Assembly (NCBI RefSeq): GCF_001612615.1
Contig: NZ_BDAU01000058.1
Coordinates: forward strand, 1-42,125
Origin: Nocardia amikacinitolerans NBRC 108937
GTDB taxonomy: Bacteria > Actinomycetota > Actinomycetes > Mycobacteriales > Mycobacteriaceae
Direction of reading: 5' to 3'
DNA length: 42,125 nt
Positions 24,969 to 33,082 of this stretch are shown here, piece by piece; the first letter of the stretch is position 1; each line of letters starts with the position of its first letter. The notes beneath the pieces are model-generated. The model did no database searches, had not been told where the DNA came from, and saw nothing but the letters and a program-made list of their open reading frames with translations. Both the position numbers and the translations under genes were made by a program.

Positions 24969-26612
24969 ATGGCCCATGATCGAGCCGGGCGACCCGCGCG
25001 GGCGACCGACCTGGAGGACATCGCCCACCTGGTGACCGCCTACTACAGCCACATTCCCAACCCCGCGGATCCGGCGCAGCAGGTGGTGTTCGGCACCTCG
25101 GGGCATCGCGGGTCGAGCCTGGACAGCGCGTTCAACGAGGCGCACATCCTGGCGATCACCCAGGCCATCGTGGAATACCGCGCCACCCGCGGCATCACCG
25201 GTCCGGTGTACCTCGCCAGAGACACGCACGCGCTGTCCGAGCCCGCATGGACCACCGCGCTCGAGGTGCTCGCGGCCAACGACGTGACCGCGGTGATCGA
25301 CGCACGCGACCGCTACACGCCGACGCCCGCCCTGAGTCACGCGGTGCTGCGCCACAACACCAACGGCACCAGACATCAAGCCGACGGCATCGTGGTCACC
25401 CCGTCGCACAACCCGCCCCGTGACGGCGGCTTCAAATACAACCCGCCGCACGGCGGTCCGGCCGACACGGTCGCCACCGACGCCATCGCCGCGCGGGCGA
25501 ACGAGCTGCTGCGCACCGGCTTGTCCGAGGTGAAACGGACGACGCTGCAACACGCGATGGCCACCTGCGTCGAGCGCTACGACTATCTCGACCACTACAT
25601 CGCCGATCTGCCGAACGTATTGAATCTGGACGCGATTCGTGGCGCGGGCATCCGCCTCGGCGCCGACCCGATGGGCGGCGCCAGCGTCGACTACTGGGAG
25701 GAGATCGGCCAGCGCTACGACCTCGAGCTCGAGGTAGTCAACCCGTTCGTCGACCCGACCTGGCGTTTCATGACGCTGGACAGCGACGGCAAGATCCGGA
25801 TGGACCCGTCCTCGCGCTACGCCATGGCGGCGCTGGTCGCGATCAAGGACGACTACGACATCTCCACCGGCAACGACGCCGACGCCGACCGGCACGGCAT
25901 CGTCACGCCCGACGGCGGGCTGATGAATCCCAACCACTTCCTCGCCGTCGCGATCGAATACCTGGTGGCGAACCGGATCGGCTGGGACGCGCTGACCAAG
26001 ATCGGCAAGACGGTGGTCACCTCGTCCATGATCGACCGGGTGGTCGGCGTGCTCGGCCGCGACGTGCACGAGGTGCCGGTCGGGTTCAAGTGGTTCGTGC
26101 CCGGATTGTTCAGCGGCAGTCTCGCTTTCGGCGGCGAGGAGAGCGCGGGCGCGTCGTTTCTTCGGATGGACGGCACGGTGTGGACCACCGACAAGGACGG
26201 CATCCTGCTCGCGCTGCTCGCCGCCGAGATCGCCGCCTGCACCGGGCAGACGCCGTCCGCGCGCTACGTCGAACTCGAGCGCCGCTACGGCAGCCCGGCC
26301 TACGCGCGCATCGACGCCGCGGCCACCGCGGAACAGAAAGCGCGGTTGGCGAGGTTGACTCCCGATGTGATCACCACCGAAGAGATCGCGGGCGAGCCGA
26401 TCACCGCCGTGCTCACCCGCGCCCGAGGCAACGGCGCGCCGCTCGGCGGACTCAAAGTCACCACCGAGAACGCCTGGTTCGCGGCGCGTCCGTCCGGGAC
26501 CGAGGACAAGTACAAGATCTACGCGGAGTCGTTCCACGGCAGCGAGCACCTGGCCCAGGTGCAGGCGGCCGCGGAGGAGATGGTGGGCAAGGCGCTGACA
26601 GGTGAGCGGTAG
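24969..26612 (+). CDS. pgm: Alpha-D-glucose phosphate-specific phosphoglucomutase
   Basis: A 547-residue enzyme interconverting glucose 1- and 6-phosphate. GGGAG precedes the ATG. Domain landmarks are FGTSGHRGSS (residues 41-50), the phosphoserine loop VVTPSHNPP with Ser146, the Mg site GNDADADRHG, the sugar-binding GGEESAG, and the phosphate clamp RPSGTEDKYK near the C-terminus. Full length and all key residues are intact. Enolase and other glycolytic enzymes are fluoride-sensitive, and placement behind the fluoride-export genes may reflect that, though it may be only adjacency. Confidence 0.95.
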   Translation: MAHDRAGRPARATDLEDIAHLVTAYYSHIPNPADPAQQVVFGTSGHRGSSLDSAFNEAHILAITQAIVEYRATRGITGPVYLARDTHALSEPAWTTALEVLAANDVTAVIDARDRYTPTPALSHAVLRHNTNGTRHQADGIVVTPSHNPPRDGGFKYNPPHGGPADTVATDAIAARANELLRTGLSEVKRTTLQHAMATCVERYDYLDHYIADLPNVLNLDAIRGAGIRLGADPMGGASVDYWEEIGQRYDLELEVVNPFVDPTWRFMTLDSDGKIRMDPSSRYAMAALVAIKDDYDISTGNDADADRHGIVTPDGGLMNPNHFLAVAIEYLVANRIGWDALTKIGKTVVTSSMIDRVVGVLGRDVHEVPVGFKWFVPGLFSGSLAFGGEESAGASFLRMDGTVWTTDKDGILLALLAAEIAACTGQTPSARYVELERRYGSPAYARIDAAATAEQKARLARLTPDVITTEEIAGEPITAVLTRARGNGAPLGGLKVTTENAWFAARPSGTEDKYKIYAESFHGSEHLAQVQAAAEEMVGKALTGER

Positions 26613-27972
26613 AGCCGAGTCGCAGGCGGACGCCGGAGCCGGGCCGCGTAGCGCTGGGACGCTGCCCAGCGAGATCTGGGTGTTGATCGGGGCGGCGTTC
26701 GTCATCGCCATCGGGTTCGGCTTGGTGGCGCCGGTGCTTCCGCAGTTCGCGCGCAGCTTCGGCGTCGGTGTCGCGGCCGCTTCCGCGATCGTCAGCGCGT
26801 TCGCGTTGATGCGGCTGCTGTTCGCGCCGGTCAGCGGTCGGTTGGTGCAGCGGCTCGGTGAGCGCTGGGTGTATCTGTCCGGCCTGGTGATCGTCGCGGT
26901 GTCCACCGGGGCGAGCGCGCTGGCTCAGACTTATTGGCAGCTCCTGGCCTTGCGCTCGGTGGGCGGCATCGGCTCGACCATGTTCACCGTGTCGTCGTTG
27001 GCGCTGGTGATTCGCTTGTCGCCGCCCGAGCAGCGCGGGCGGGTGTCGGGGCTGTGGTCGACGAGCTTCCTGGTCGGCTCGGTGAGCGGTCCGCTGGTGG
27101 GCGGTGCGCTGGCCGGACTCGGGCTGCGGGCGCCGTTTCTCATCTACGCCGCGGCGCTGCTCGCGGTGAGCGCCGCGGTCTATCTGAGCCTGCGCCATTC
27201 GCATCTGGCCGCGCCGGAGGTCAGCGGGGAACTGCGCGTCATGACCTTCCGTCAGGCGCTGGCCCGCCCTGCCTACCGCGCGGTGCTGTGGTCCAACTTC
27301 GCCAACGGCGCGGCCATCTTCGGCGTCCGGATGGCGCTGGTGCCGCTGCTCGTGGTGGAGGTGCTTCAGCAGCCAGCGGGGATGGCGGGCGTCGCGTTGA
27401 CGGCCTTCGCGGCGGGCAATGTCGCGGTGCTTTTCCTGTCCGGCAGGCTGTCGGACAGGTGGGGGCGCAAGCCGTTCCTCGTCGTCGGCTCGCTGGTGTG
27501 CGCGCTCGGCACCGCCGGGCTCGGGTACGCGCCGAACTTCGGCTGGCTGCTGGTGACGTCCGTCGTCGCCGGGCTCGGCTCGGGCATGCTGACGCCGACC
27601 CAGCAGGCCGCGCTCGCCGACATCCTCGGCCCAAAGGCGCGTGGCGGGCCGGTGCTCGCGGGCTTCCAGATGGCGGCCGATCTCGGCACCGTGCTCGGGC
27701 CGATCGCCGTGGGCGCGCTCGCCCAGCACACCTCCTACGGGCCCGCCCTCGCGGTGACCGGTGCGCTGCTGGCCATCGCGGCCGCGGCGTGGTTGGTCGT
27801 GCCGGAAACGCTGCGCGGGCACACCGCCGAGGTCGAGACCGATCATGTCGCGGCGGTGCCGTGCGACGACGCGGAGTATCAGCTCGCGCACCGTGCGGCG
27901 GACGAGTGCGAGGAAGCGCGCGGACAGACTCACGAGGAACGATCACCCTCGCCCACCGGGGCGCGCCGCTAG
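26602..27972 (+). CDS. MFS transporter (12-TM, DHA1-like)
   Basis: A 456-residue carrier with a GTG start that overlaps the pgm stop by 11 bp, so it is translationally coupled. About twelve hydrophobic helices are visible. The inter-helix 2-3 loop is GRLVQRLGERWVYLSG, and the second-half motif A is SGRLSDRWGRKPFLVVGS. A hydrophilic C-terminal tail of roughly 50 residues (ETLRGHTAEVETDHVA onward) is extra. It is probably a drug or metabolite exporter; coupling to pgm does not by itself reveal the substrate. Confidence 0.88.
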   Translation: MSGRAESQADAGAGPRSAGTLPSEIWVLIGAAFVIAIGFGLVAPVLPQFARSFGVGVAAASAIVSAFALMRLLFAPVSGRLVQRLGERWVYLSGLVIVAVSTGASALAQTYWQLLALRSVGGIGSTMFTVSSLALVIRLSPPEQRGRVSGLWSTSFLVGSVSGPLVGGALAGLGLRAPFLIYAAALLAVSAAVYLSLRHSHLAAPEVSGELRVMTFRQALARPAYRAVLWSNFANGAAIFGVRMALVPLLVVEVLQQPAGMAGVALTAFAAGNVAVLFLSGRLSDRWGRKPFLVVGSLVCALGTAGLGYAPNFGWLLVTSVVAGLGSGMLTPTQQAALADILGPKARGGPVLAGFQMAADLGTVLGPIAVGALAQHTSYGPALAVTGALLAIAAAAWLVVPETLRGHTAEVETDHVAAVPCDDAEYQLAHRAADECEEARGQTHEERSPSPTGARR

Positions 27973-27996
27973 CCCGATGAGAAGCCGCCTCGGGCT

Positions 27997-28059
27997 TGCC
28001 ACACACTTTGCTGACGCCTCACACAGTCAGCGGCTCTGTGAGGCGTTCACATGGTGTGT
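27997..28059. promoter_or_regulatory. Nested palindromes after the MFS gene
   Basis: Outer arms CCACACAC (27997-28004) and GTGTGTGG (28052-28059) enclose inner arms ACGCCTCACA (28012-28021) and TGTGAGGCGT (28035-28044), all perfect. A competing pair GCTGAC/GTCAGC (28008-28013, 28024-28029) cannot form together with the inner stem. It could be the MFS terminator or a switch ahead of the DsbA-like gene. Confidence 0.55.
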
Positions 28060-28197
28060 GGGGCTCGCGCCCCCCGCACGGCCCGGCGCACATCGGAGGC
28101 GGGGATTGCGGCAGAGTGATGGTGTGAGCGAGCCTCAGCGAGTGACCCAGCAGCACAGTGCGTCGCGGTGTACGACTCGGCCGAGCGTGGGCGCGGC

Positions 28198-28935
28198 ATG
28201 AACCAACCGCGTTCGAACTACACACCGCGCCCGATGTCCAGCGCGACCAGCTACGCCCTCGGCGGTGTCGCGCTCGCCCTGATCGCGTTGATCGTTTTCC
28301 TCGCGTTCCGCTCGGGGCGCGACGAACCGGCCGTGCGCAACGACGGCTACGGCCCCGTGCGCGATCCAGGCGTTGTCGCGGTGCTGCAACCCGACGGCGT
28401 GGTTCTCCTCGGCAAGCCCGGGGCACCCAAGACGATCGATGTCTACGAGGATCCGCTGTGCCCCGCCTGCGGCGGGCTCGAGCGCGTCTACGGCCAGGAA
28501 CTCGCCCAGAAACTGGACGAGGGCAAACTCGCGGTGCGGTACCACTACGTCAACTTCCTCGACCCCAAGTCCAGCAGCAAGGACTACTCCACCCGCGCGA
28601 TCGCGGCCAACGAATGCGTCGCCGAGGCGGGCAACGGTCCCGTCTACGCCAAGTTCCACGAGCTGCTCTTCGCCTCGAAGCAGCCGAAAGAAGGCGGCGA
28701 CGACCTGAGCAACGAGGAGCTTTCCGTACTGGCGCGGGACGCCGGAGCCCAAGAGCAGGCCGTCCAGTGCATCGCTACCGGTGCGAAGGTGGAATCCGCC
28801 AAGGCGCACGCGAAGGCCGCCACGGACGACCTGAACGCACGGCTGGACGGTCCCGCCGCGACGCCGTCGGTGTTCGACGGGACGAACAAGGTCGATGTGA
28901 ACAACGAGGAGTGGGTGGCCCAGCTGGCTCCCTGA
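28198..28935 (+). CDS. Membrane-anchored DsbA-like thioredoxin-domain protein
   Basis: A 245-residue protein; an in-frame GTG at 28168 could add ten residues. An N-terminal anchor (about 19-38, YALGGVALALIALIVFLAF) places the thioredoxin domain outside the membrane. The active site is EDPLCPACGG with Cys88 and Cys91. A helical insertion follows, with further Cys at ANECVAEAG and VQCIATG, and the cis-Pro loop is ATPSVF. This is the actinobacterial DsbA/MPT53-like layout, oxidising cysteines in exported proteins. The convergent repeat block begins 40 bp after the stop. Confidence 0.9.
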   Translation: MNQPRSNYTPRPMSSATSYALGGVALALIALIVFLAFRSGRDEPAVRNDGYGPVRDPGVVAVLQPDGVVLLGKPGAPKTIDVYEDPLCPACGGLERVYGQELAQKLDEGKLAVRYHYVNFLDPKSSSKDYSTRAIAANECVAEAGNGPVYAKFHELLFASKQPKEGGDDLSNEELSVLARDAGAQEQAVQCIATGAKVESAKAHAKAATDDLNARLDGPAATPSVFDGTNKVDVNNEEWVAQLAP

Positions 28936-28974
28936 GCCGCCGGCCCGACTTCGCGGAGTATCCCGACGCCAACT

Positions 28975-29474
28975 AGGTGCGGCTGGCCGGGAGCGCGATC
29001 CTCGAGTGCTGCTCCGTGGCTGGTGCCTGCGGATGGCAGGTCGGATGATCCGGCTCCTGCGGCGCGCATTGGCGCAGCGGCGCCGACGCGTCTGCCGCTG
29101 AATCCGTAGGAGTCGAACGGCGACCCTCGAGGTCATCGAGCCGCGTGTCTCTCCCGTCGCGTCGACCGGGTGCCGAGGTGTGGGCTGGCCGGGAGTGCGA
29201 TCCTCGAGTGCTGCTCCGTGGCTGGTGCCTGCGGATGGCAGGTCGGATGATCCGGCTCCTGCGGCGCATCCGGCGCCGCGGCGCCGACGCGTCTGCCGCT
29301 GAATTCGCGGGAGTCGAACGGCGACCCTCGAGGTCATCGAGCCGCGTGTCTCTCCCGTCGCGTCGACCGGGTGCCGAGGTGTGGGCTGGCCGGGAGTGCG
29401 ATCCTCGAGTGCTGCTCCGTGGCTGGTGCCTGCGGATGGCAGGTCCGATGATCCGGCTCCTCCGGCGCGCATTC
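28975..29474. repeat. ~201-bp tandem repeat, two full copies and one partial
   Basis: Copies begin at about 28975, 29176 and 29377. The first period is 202 bp and the second 201 bp, and the third copy ends near 29472. Copies differ at only a few positions, mainly in a GC-rich patch that in copy two reads CGGCGCCG-CGGCGCCG, a 16-bp palindrome. Each copy contains the perfect hairpin CCTGC-GGATG-GCAGG, and the full-length copies carry CTCGA-GGTCA-TCGAG. The 606-bp gap between convergent genes holds nothing else. Open frames through the array are by-products of the 67-codon period. Confidence 0.85.
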
Positions 29475-29541
29475 GCCCGAGTCGCGTGAGCCGACTGTTC
29501 CGTGGCGAGACGTCGCCCTTTCCGGCCGGTCGGTGCGCGAC

Positions 29542-31026
29542 TCAGGCGTGGTGTGCGGTGTCGTCCGGGATGTCGTCCTCGGGGGCGATTCGGGCGAGTT
29601 GGCGGTGCAGCGGGATGTGGCCGTCGAGCGGGTAGAGCAGATCCTCGCCGGTCGGGCGGTCGGCGGTGAACGCGGTGATCGGTACGTCCCGCTCGGACGG
29701 ATTCGACTCGGTCGGGACGCTTCGGGCGCGGCTCGACGCGTGGTCGCATGTCGGTCCTACGGAACTCGAAACAGCTTGCGTACCAGCAGTTTCGATCGAG
29801 GGAAGTTCGATATCGGTGTGCGGGAACAGATATCGCGCACCCTCGCGCACGGTGGTGTGCACTTCACCGTTCGGCGCGGTCCACTGCCACCGATCGCGAT
29901 CGGCGCGCCATACTCGCCACTGTTTCCGCTTGTCCGCCAACGACTTCAGGCGTACGTGCCGCGAACAGAGCACCGCGAGTCCGCCGCCGCTGCGCTCCAG
30001 TTCGCCTTCCGCGGCGGGAATCGTGCAGCCCGGAAACCGGCACATCCCGTCCACCGCCCGAATCTCGCTCGCGATGCGTCGCAGCGCCGCCTCCTCGTCT
30101 TCGGTGTGCTCGCGAACCACCTGAAACGTCGCATGCTCGGCCAGCAATCGGGCCAGCGCCGCATCGATAGGCCCGTAGCCGGCCAGGAATGCGGGCGCCT
30201 GCCGCATGTCGAGCAAGGTGTCCGAGGCGATCCCGATCTGGATCAGCGGCCGTCGCGGCGGTTCCGCGGGAACGCCGGCCTTGGGACACCGTTCGCCGCG
30301 GCCGCAGCGGCAACGCAGCCGTCCCGACCCGTCCGCCAGCGCCACCAGCGCGTCGGCCCGCCGCTGCGGCATCGTCCGCGGATCCGCCGCGCAGACCTGC
30401 AAGCTCATCTCCCGCAACCGCATCGCGACCGTCTGCGCGCCGGGCGCGGGCAGCAGTCCGTCGAACACCGCCATGCTGTCCTGCACCGCCCGAATCCGCA
30501 CGTCGCGGTCCTCTTGCCGCCGTTCCCGGCGCCGTTGCGTGCCCGCCGGATCCAGCCGGTTCGCCCACCGCCGCGCCGCCTGCCGCAGCCGCGCCGGATT
30601 CGTCCGCGCCGCCGCCTCCAGCAGCCGCGGCTCCAGCGCGTCGACGACCTCCTTCGTCAACGCCCGCGTGCTGTCCACGATGACCCGCACCTTCGCCAGG
30701 TCGATCCGCCCCGCCGCGAACGCCATCCGAGTGCGAGGCAGTGCCTCCTCCAGCACCAACCCGATATCGATCAGCGCCCCCGCGGTGCCCTCGTCCACAT
30801 AGAGCGCGACCGCCGCCTCGGCCGCCGCGAACTCCCCGGCTCGCACCCCGCCCGGCCCCGGCTCCGCGCTCGCGGCCCGATGCCGCCGATACAGCTCACG
30901 CACCGCGAACACCTCCGCCGCCTGAGCCGCGGCCGCCGCCCCATGCACCGCCCTGAGCGCCTCGATCAACCCTTCGTCACTCATGGCCCCGAAGTCCATC
31001 GCAGAGAGCTGATTCTGTTCGAACAT
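29542..31026 (-). CDS. 13E12-repeat (DUF222) protein with degenerate HNH region
   Basis: A 494-residue protein. The DUF222 part (about 25-300) includes LIEALRAVHGAAAAAQAAEVFAVREL, LPRTRMAFAAGRIDLAKVRVI and PQRRADALVALADG. The C-terminal region keeps AVDGMCRFPGC and LCSRHVRLKSL, but the usual central CDxDH...NL of the HNH nuclease is absent, so nuclease activity is doubtful. A perfect LexA box overlaps the proposed start, and TAGAAT lies 7 bases before it, giving an SOS-controlled leaderless transcript. 13E12 genes in mycobacteria are known LexA targets. An ATG at 30999 is an alternative start. Confidence 0.88.
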   Translation of the reverse strand: MFEQNQLSAMDFGAMSDEGLIEALRAVHGAAAAAQAAEVFAVRELYRRHRAASAEPGPGGVRAGEFAAAEAAVALYVDEGTAGALIDIGLVLEEALPRTRMAFAAGRIDLAKVRVIVDSTRALTKEVVDALEPRLLEAAARTNPARLRQAARRWANRLDPAGTQRRRERRQEDRDVRIRAVQDSMAVFDGLLPAPGAQTVAMRLREMSLQVCAADPRTMPQRRADALVALADGSGRLRCRCGRGERCPKAGVPAEPPRRPLIQIGIASDTLLDMRQAPAFLAGYGPIDAALARLLAEHATFQVVREHTEDEEAALRRIASEIRAVDGMCRFPGCTIPAAEGELERSGGGLAVLCSRHVRLKSLADKRKQWRVWRADRDRWQWTAPNGEVHTTVREGARYLFPHTDIELPSIETAGTQAVSSSVGPTCDHASSRARSVPTESNPSERDVPITAFTADRPTGEDLLYPLDGHIPLHRQLARIAPEDDIPDDTAHHA

Positions 31027-31040
31027 GTGTTCGATTCTAC
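31019..31040 (-). promoter_or_regulatory. LexA (SOS) box and -10 of the 13E12 gene
   Basis: TCGAAC-ATGT-GTTCGA (31019-31034) matches the Gram-positive SOS box TCGAAC-N4-GTTCGA without mismatch. The -10 TAGAAT (31035-31040, minus strand) is immediately upstream, so LexA would cover the transcription start and start codon. Confidence 0.8.
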
Positions 31041-31081
31041 GGTCCGAGTTCACCCCACCGCCACCCCTTTTTCCAGGCGAT

Positions 31082-31111
31082 TTGGTTGCAGACACGCCGG
31101 TGGTGTAACTT
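31082..31111 (+). promoter_or_regulatory. Possible tRNA-Ala promoter
   Basis: TTGGTT, 18 nt, then TAACTT, about 38 bp ahead of the mature tRNA 5' end. The match is moderate. Confidence 0.35.
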
Positions 31112-31148
31112 TCATCAGGCGCGAGGGAAACCGAGCGCGACCCACCAA

Positions 31149-31221
31149 GGGGCTATGGCGCAGCTGGTAGCGCACCACACTGGCAGTGTGGGGGTCAGGG
31201 GTTCGAGTCCCCTTAGCTCCA
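31149..31221 (+). tRNA. tRNA-Ala (GGC)
   Basis: A 73-nt cloverleaf. The acceptor GGGGCTA pairs with TAGCTCC (one G-U), the D arm is GCGC...GCGC, the anticodon stem CCACA/TGTGG encloses loop CTGGCAG with anticodon GGC, and the T arm is AGGGG-TTCGAGT-CCCCT. The discriminator is A, and CCA is not encoded. Accessory genes begin on its 3' side, so it may have served as an integration site. Confidence 0.95.
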
Positions 31222-31225
31222 CTTC

Positions 31226-31255
31226 AAGGAGTAGGGCAGAAGTGTCCTACTCCTT
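31226..31255 (+). terminator. Terminator of tRNA-Ala
   Basis: AAGGAGTAGG and CCTACTCCTT form a perfect 10-bp stem with a 10-nt loop, 4 bases after the tRNA; a T-rich stretch (GGGGTTTTTGGG) follows 18 bases later. Confidence 0.75.
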
Positions 31256-31339
31256 ACTCCCGTCTTTGCTGGGGTTTTTGGGCATCACCTTGCGCACAAA
31301 TGGACGTCGCGGTTGCCGTTCGGTGTGATTCTCGGTGTG

Positions 31340-31870
31340 TCAGGTCCGGGTTCGTCTGTGGGTGTCGCGAGTGCGAATGCCGCGGTCATGTAGACGGTTG
31401 ACGACGGTGGTCGGGTCGACGGAGAGGTGTCTGGCGACTTCGGCCAGAGACCAGCCGCGGTTGTAGAGGTCGATGGCTTGGTCGATTTGTTCGGGGGACA
31501 GGCCGCGTCGTCGCATAGGGATGTTGTTCCGGTGCAGGATCGCGCTGGCGGTTCGGCGGTGGATGCCGAATCTGTCGCCCAGTTCGTAGGTCGTCGCGCC
31601 GGCCACGTATTGCTGGATCAAGGTCTGGGTCTGTTCGGGGTCCAGTCCTCGTGCGCGCCGTTGCGGAGGCCGGCGGGCGGGCAGCGATGCAGAGGGTGAG
31701 TTCGTGTCGCCGATCGCGTTGCGAGGGTCTTGGTCCCGGGGCTCGTCGGTTGTCTGCTCTTGTGTGAGTTGGATGAGTAGTTTTGCGAGCTTATTGACGT
31801 CGGGTGGGTCACGACGGTCGCTGCGTACACGGACCTCGGCCGATCGGGTGGTGTTGTTCGACGGTGTCAT
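31340..31870 (-). CDS. Resolvase-like double helix-turn-helix protein, copy 1
   Basis: A 176-residue basic protein from the ATG at 31870; an ATG at 31924, two codons after the neighbouring pseudogene, is an alternative. The first half is low-complexity. Two HTH units follow: LDPEQTQTLIQQYVAGATTYELGDRFGIHRRTASAILH, and LSPEQIDQAIDLYNRGWSLAEVARHLSVDPTTVVNRLH, joined by the hallmark NIPMRRRG. This resembles the DNA-binding tail of serine recombinases without the catalytic domain. A diverged paralogue in the same orientation lies at the other side of the defence operon. Function is unknown; it may be a regulator or a mobile-element accessory. Confidence 0.75.
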   Translation of the reverse strand: MTPSNNTTRSAEVRVRSDRRDPPDVNKLAKLLIQLTQEQTTDEPRDQDPRNAIGDTNSPSASLPARRPPQRRARGLDPEQTQTLIQQYVAGATTYELGDRFGIHRRTASAILHRNNIPMRRRGLSPEQIDQAIDLYNRGWSLAEVARHLSVDPTTVVNRLHDRGIRTRDTHRRTRT

Positions 31871-31927
31871 ACGTCTATCCTCGGCCGGGTTTACGGCGCC
31901 GGCCACGATGTCCCTCTGCGGCATCGG

Positions 31928-32557
31928 TTAGTTGGTGAGGTCGTGTTCCCATCTGGCGAAGCGTGCACGCATTGCGGTGATGGTGTTTTCGTCGATTCCG
32001 TAGGCGGTGAAGTCGCGATCAGGGATCTGGTGCAGGAACGACAGGGACTCGGCGAACATGGTCGAGTCGAAGCCGGGTTGTGGTCGGTGGCGATCGTAAT
32101 CAGCTGTTGCTGTGAATAGCGCCCGCTGTCGAGAATCGCATCGATATCGAGGTAGTCGCGGGGTGCCCATCGGTTGAACAGGGCGTCCATCTTGCCTGCC
32201 ACCGCGTCGTCGGGGTGCAGGACAGGCCCGACTTCCAGTAGCACCGGCTACCGGGATCGCCAGAATACGCCGAGGTCGACTTTGGATGCGTAACTGTCGG
32301 GGTAGGTGACGGTGAGCTGCACGAGGTCCGGGGTTCGGCGAATGGTCGCGACCGAGAGTCCGGCGGCCTCGAACGCGCCGATCACGTCATCGGCGACGTC
32401 ACCGGGGGGCCCGCGAACGTCGGAGAACAGGTCGACGTCCTCGGATGGCCGTGTGCCCATCCCGTGCAGTGCTACAGCGTGTCCGCCGCCAAGGACGAAG
32501 CCGCGGCGGCCGACGGTGCAATGCGATCCGTGCCAGTTCGTGCTGTCGTGGATCCAT
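31928..32557 (-). pseudogene. Decayed nucleotidyltransferase (AbiEii-like) gene
   Basis: Three lesions break one recognisable protein. The N-terminus MDPRQHELARIAL is in one frame; after a one-base shift near 32508 the next frame reads GRRGFVLGGGHAVALHGMG and SEDVDLFSD, the nucleotidyltransferase GG...DxD motif. An in-frame TAG at 32248 interrupts the reading after VDLGVFWRSR. The same frame resumes with LLEVGPVLHPDDAVAGKMDALFNRWAPRDYLDIDAIL, and a further shift near 32090 leads to FAESLSFLHQIPDRDF. The conserved DLDIDAI and KMDAL segments support the AbiEii/toxin-type nucleotidyltransferase family. Its start overlaps the preceding stop (TGATG). Confidence 0.75.
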
Positions 32558-32987
32558 CAGGCGGTGGCCCGGAGCTGCGGAAACATCTGCTCCCACAAGG
32601 CGCGTACTGGCCGGGCCGTGTGGCGGGGTCGTAGTCGAACTCGCGCGCCTCGTCCTGGCTGGAGAACTCGAGTATGACCGACTCGTTCGTGATCTGGGCG
32701 TCGACGGCGTAGTCGATGCGGTAGTCCTCGACGATGCCGGGATCGAGGAGGTCGCGGGGCAGGCGCAGAATCAGCCGGTGGGTGCCCCAGTTGGCGACGT
32801 AGAGGTGCGCGTCGTAGTAGCACTCCATCAACCGGCCGGGATCGCCCTTGAAATCGCCCCAGTGATACTGGTTCACGAAACGGGTGGCGGTAATTCTTGC
32901 CCTGGTCGACAGCGAGTGCACCGCTGCCTGATCGTCGTCGAGTGGCCGGTCGAGGGCCAAGAATTCGTAGTACTGATACTCGCTCAC
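32557..32987 (-). pseudogene. Truncated conserved actinobacterial protein (SEYQYYEF family)
   Basis: From a GTG at 32987 the product starts MSEYQYYEFLALDRPLDDDQ and continues with RFVNQYHWGDFKGDP, LMECYYDAHLYVANWGTHRLILRLP and FSSQDEAREFDYDP. From memory, this is the N-terminal part of a much larger uncharacterised actinobacterial protein. After about 125 residues similarity stops. A one-base shift would lead into LWEQMFPQLRATA and a stop overlapping the nucleotidyltransferase start, as if a deletion fused the fragment to the tail of another gene. Without the shift the frame runs on to 32472. Confidence 0.6.
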
Positions 32988-33039
32988 GACTCGGGTCGGG
33001 AGACAGGCCGCCGCGGCGCATGTGGCTATACACAGGAGA

Positions 33040-33072
33040 TTGATGGCAACGTTTGTCCCCTTAATAGGGTAC
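33040..33072 (+). promoter_or_regulatory. Promoter and probable operator of the AbiE-Wadjet operon
   Basis: TTGATG (33040-33045), 16 nt, then TAATAG (33062-33067). The -10 lies inside an imperfect palindrome GTcCCC-TTAAT-AGGGtAC (33055-33072). AbiEi-type antitoxins repress their own promoters by binding inverted repeats, so this is the likely site. The region is shared with the divergent truncated gene. Confidence 0.5.
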
Positions 33073-33082
33073 ATTTGTTGTC

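Noticed and set aside
28135..29472. A 445-codon minus-strand open frame across the DsbA-like gene and the tandem repeats
   Set aside because: Half of it is antisense to the DsbA-like gene and the rest only reflects the 67-codon repeat period; no protein motif is present.
31340..31870. Complete serine recombinase or transposase
   Set aside because: Only the DNA-binding HTH part is present; no catalytic serine domain or DDE motif occurs in either HTH copy.
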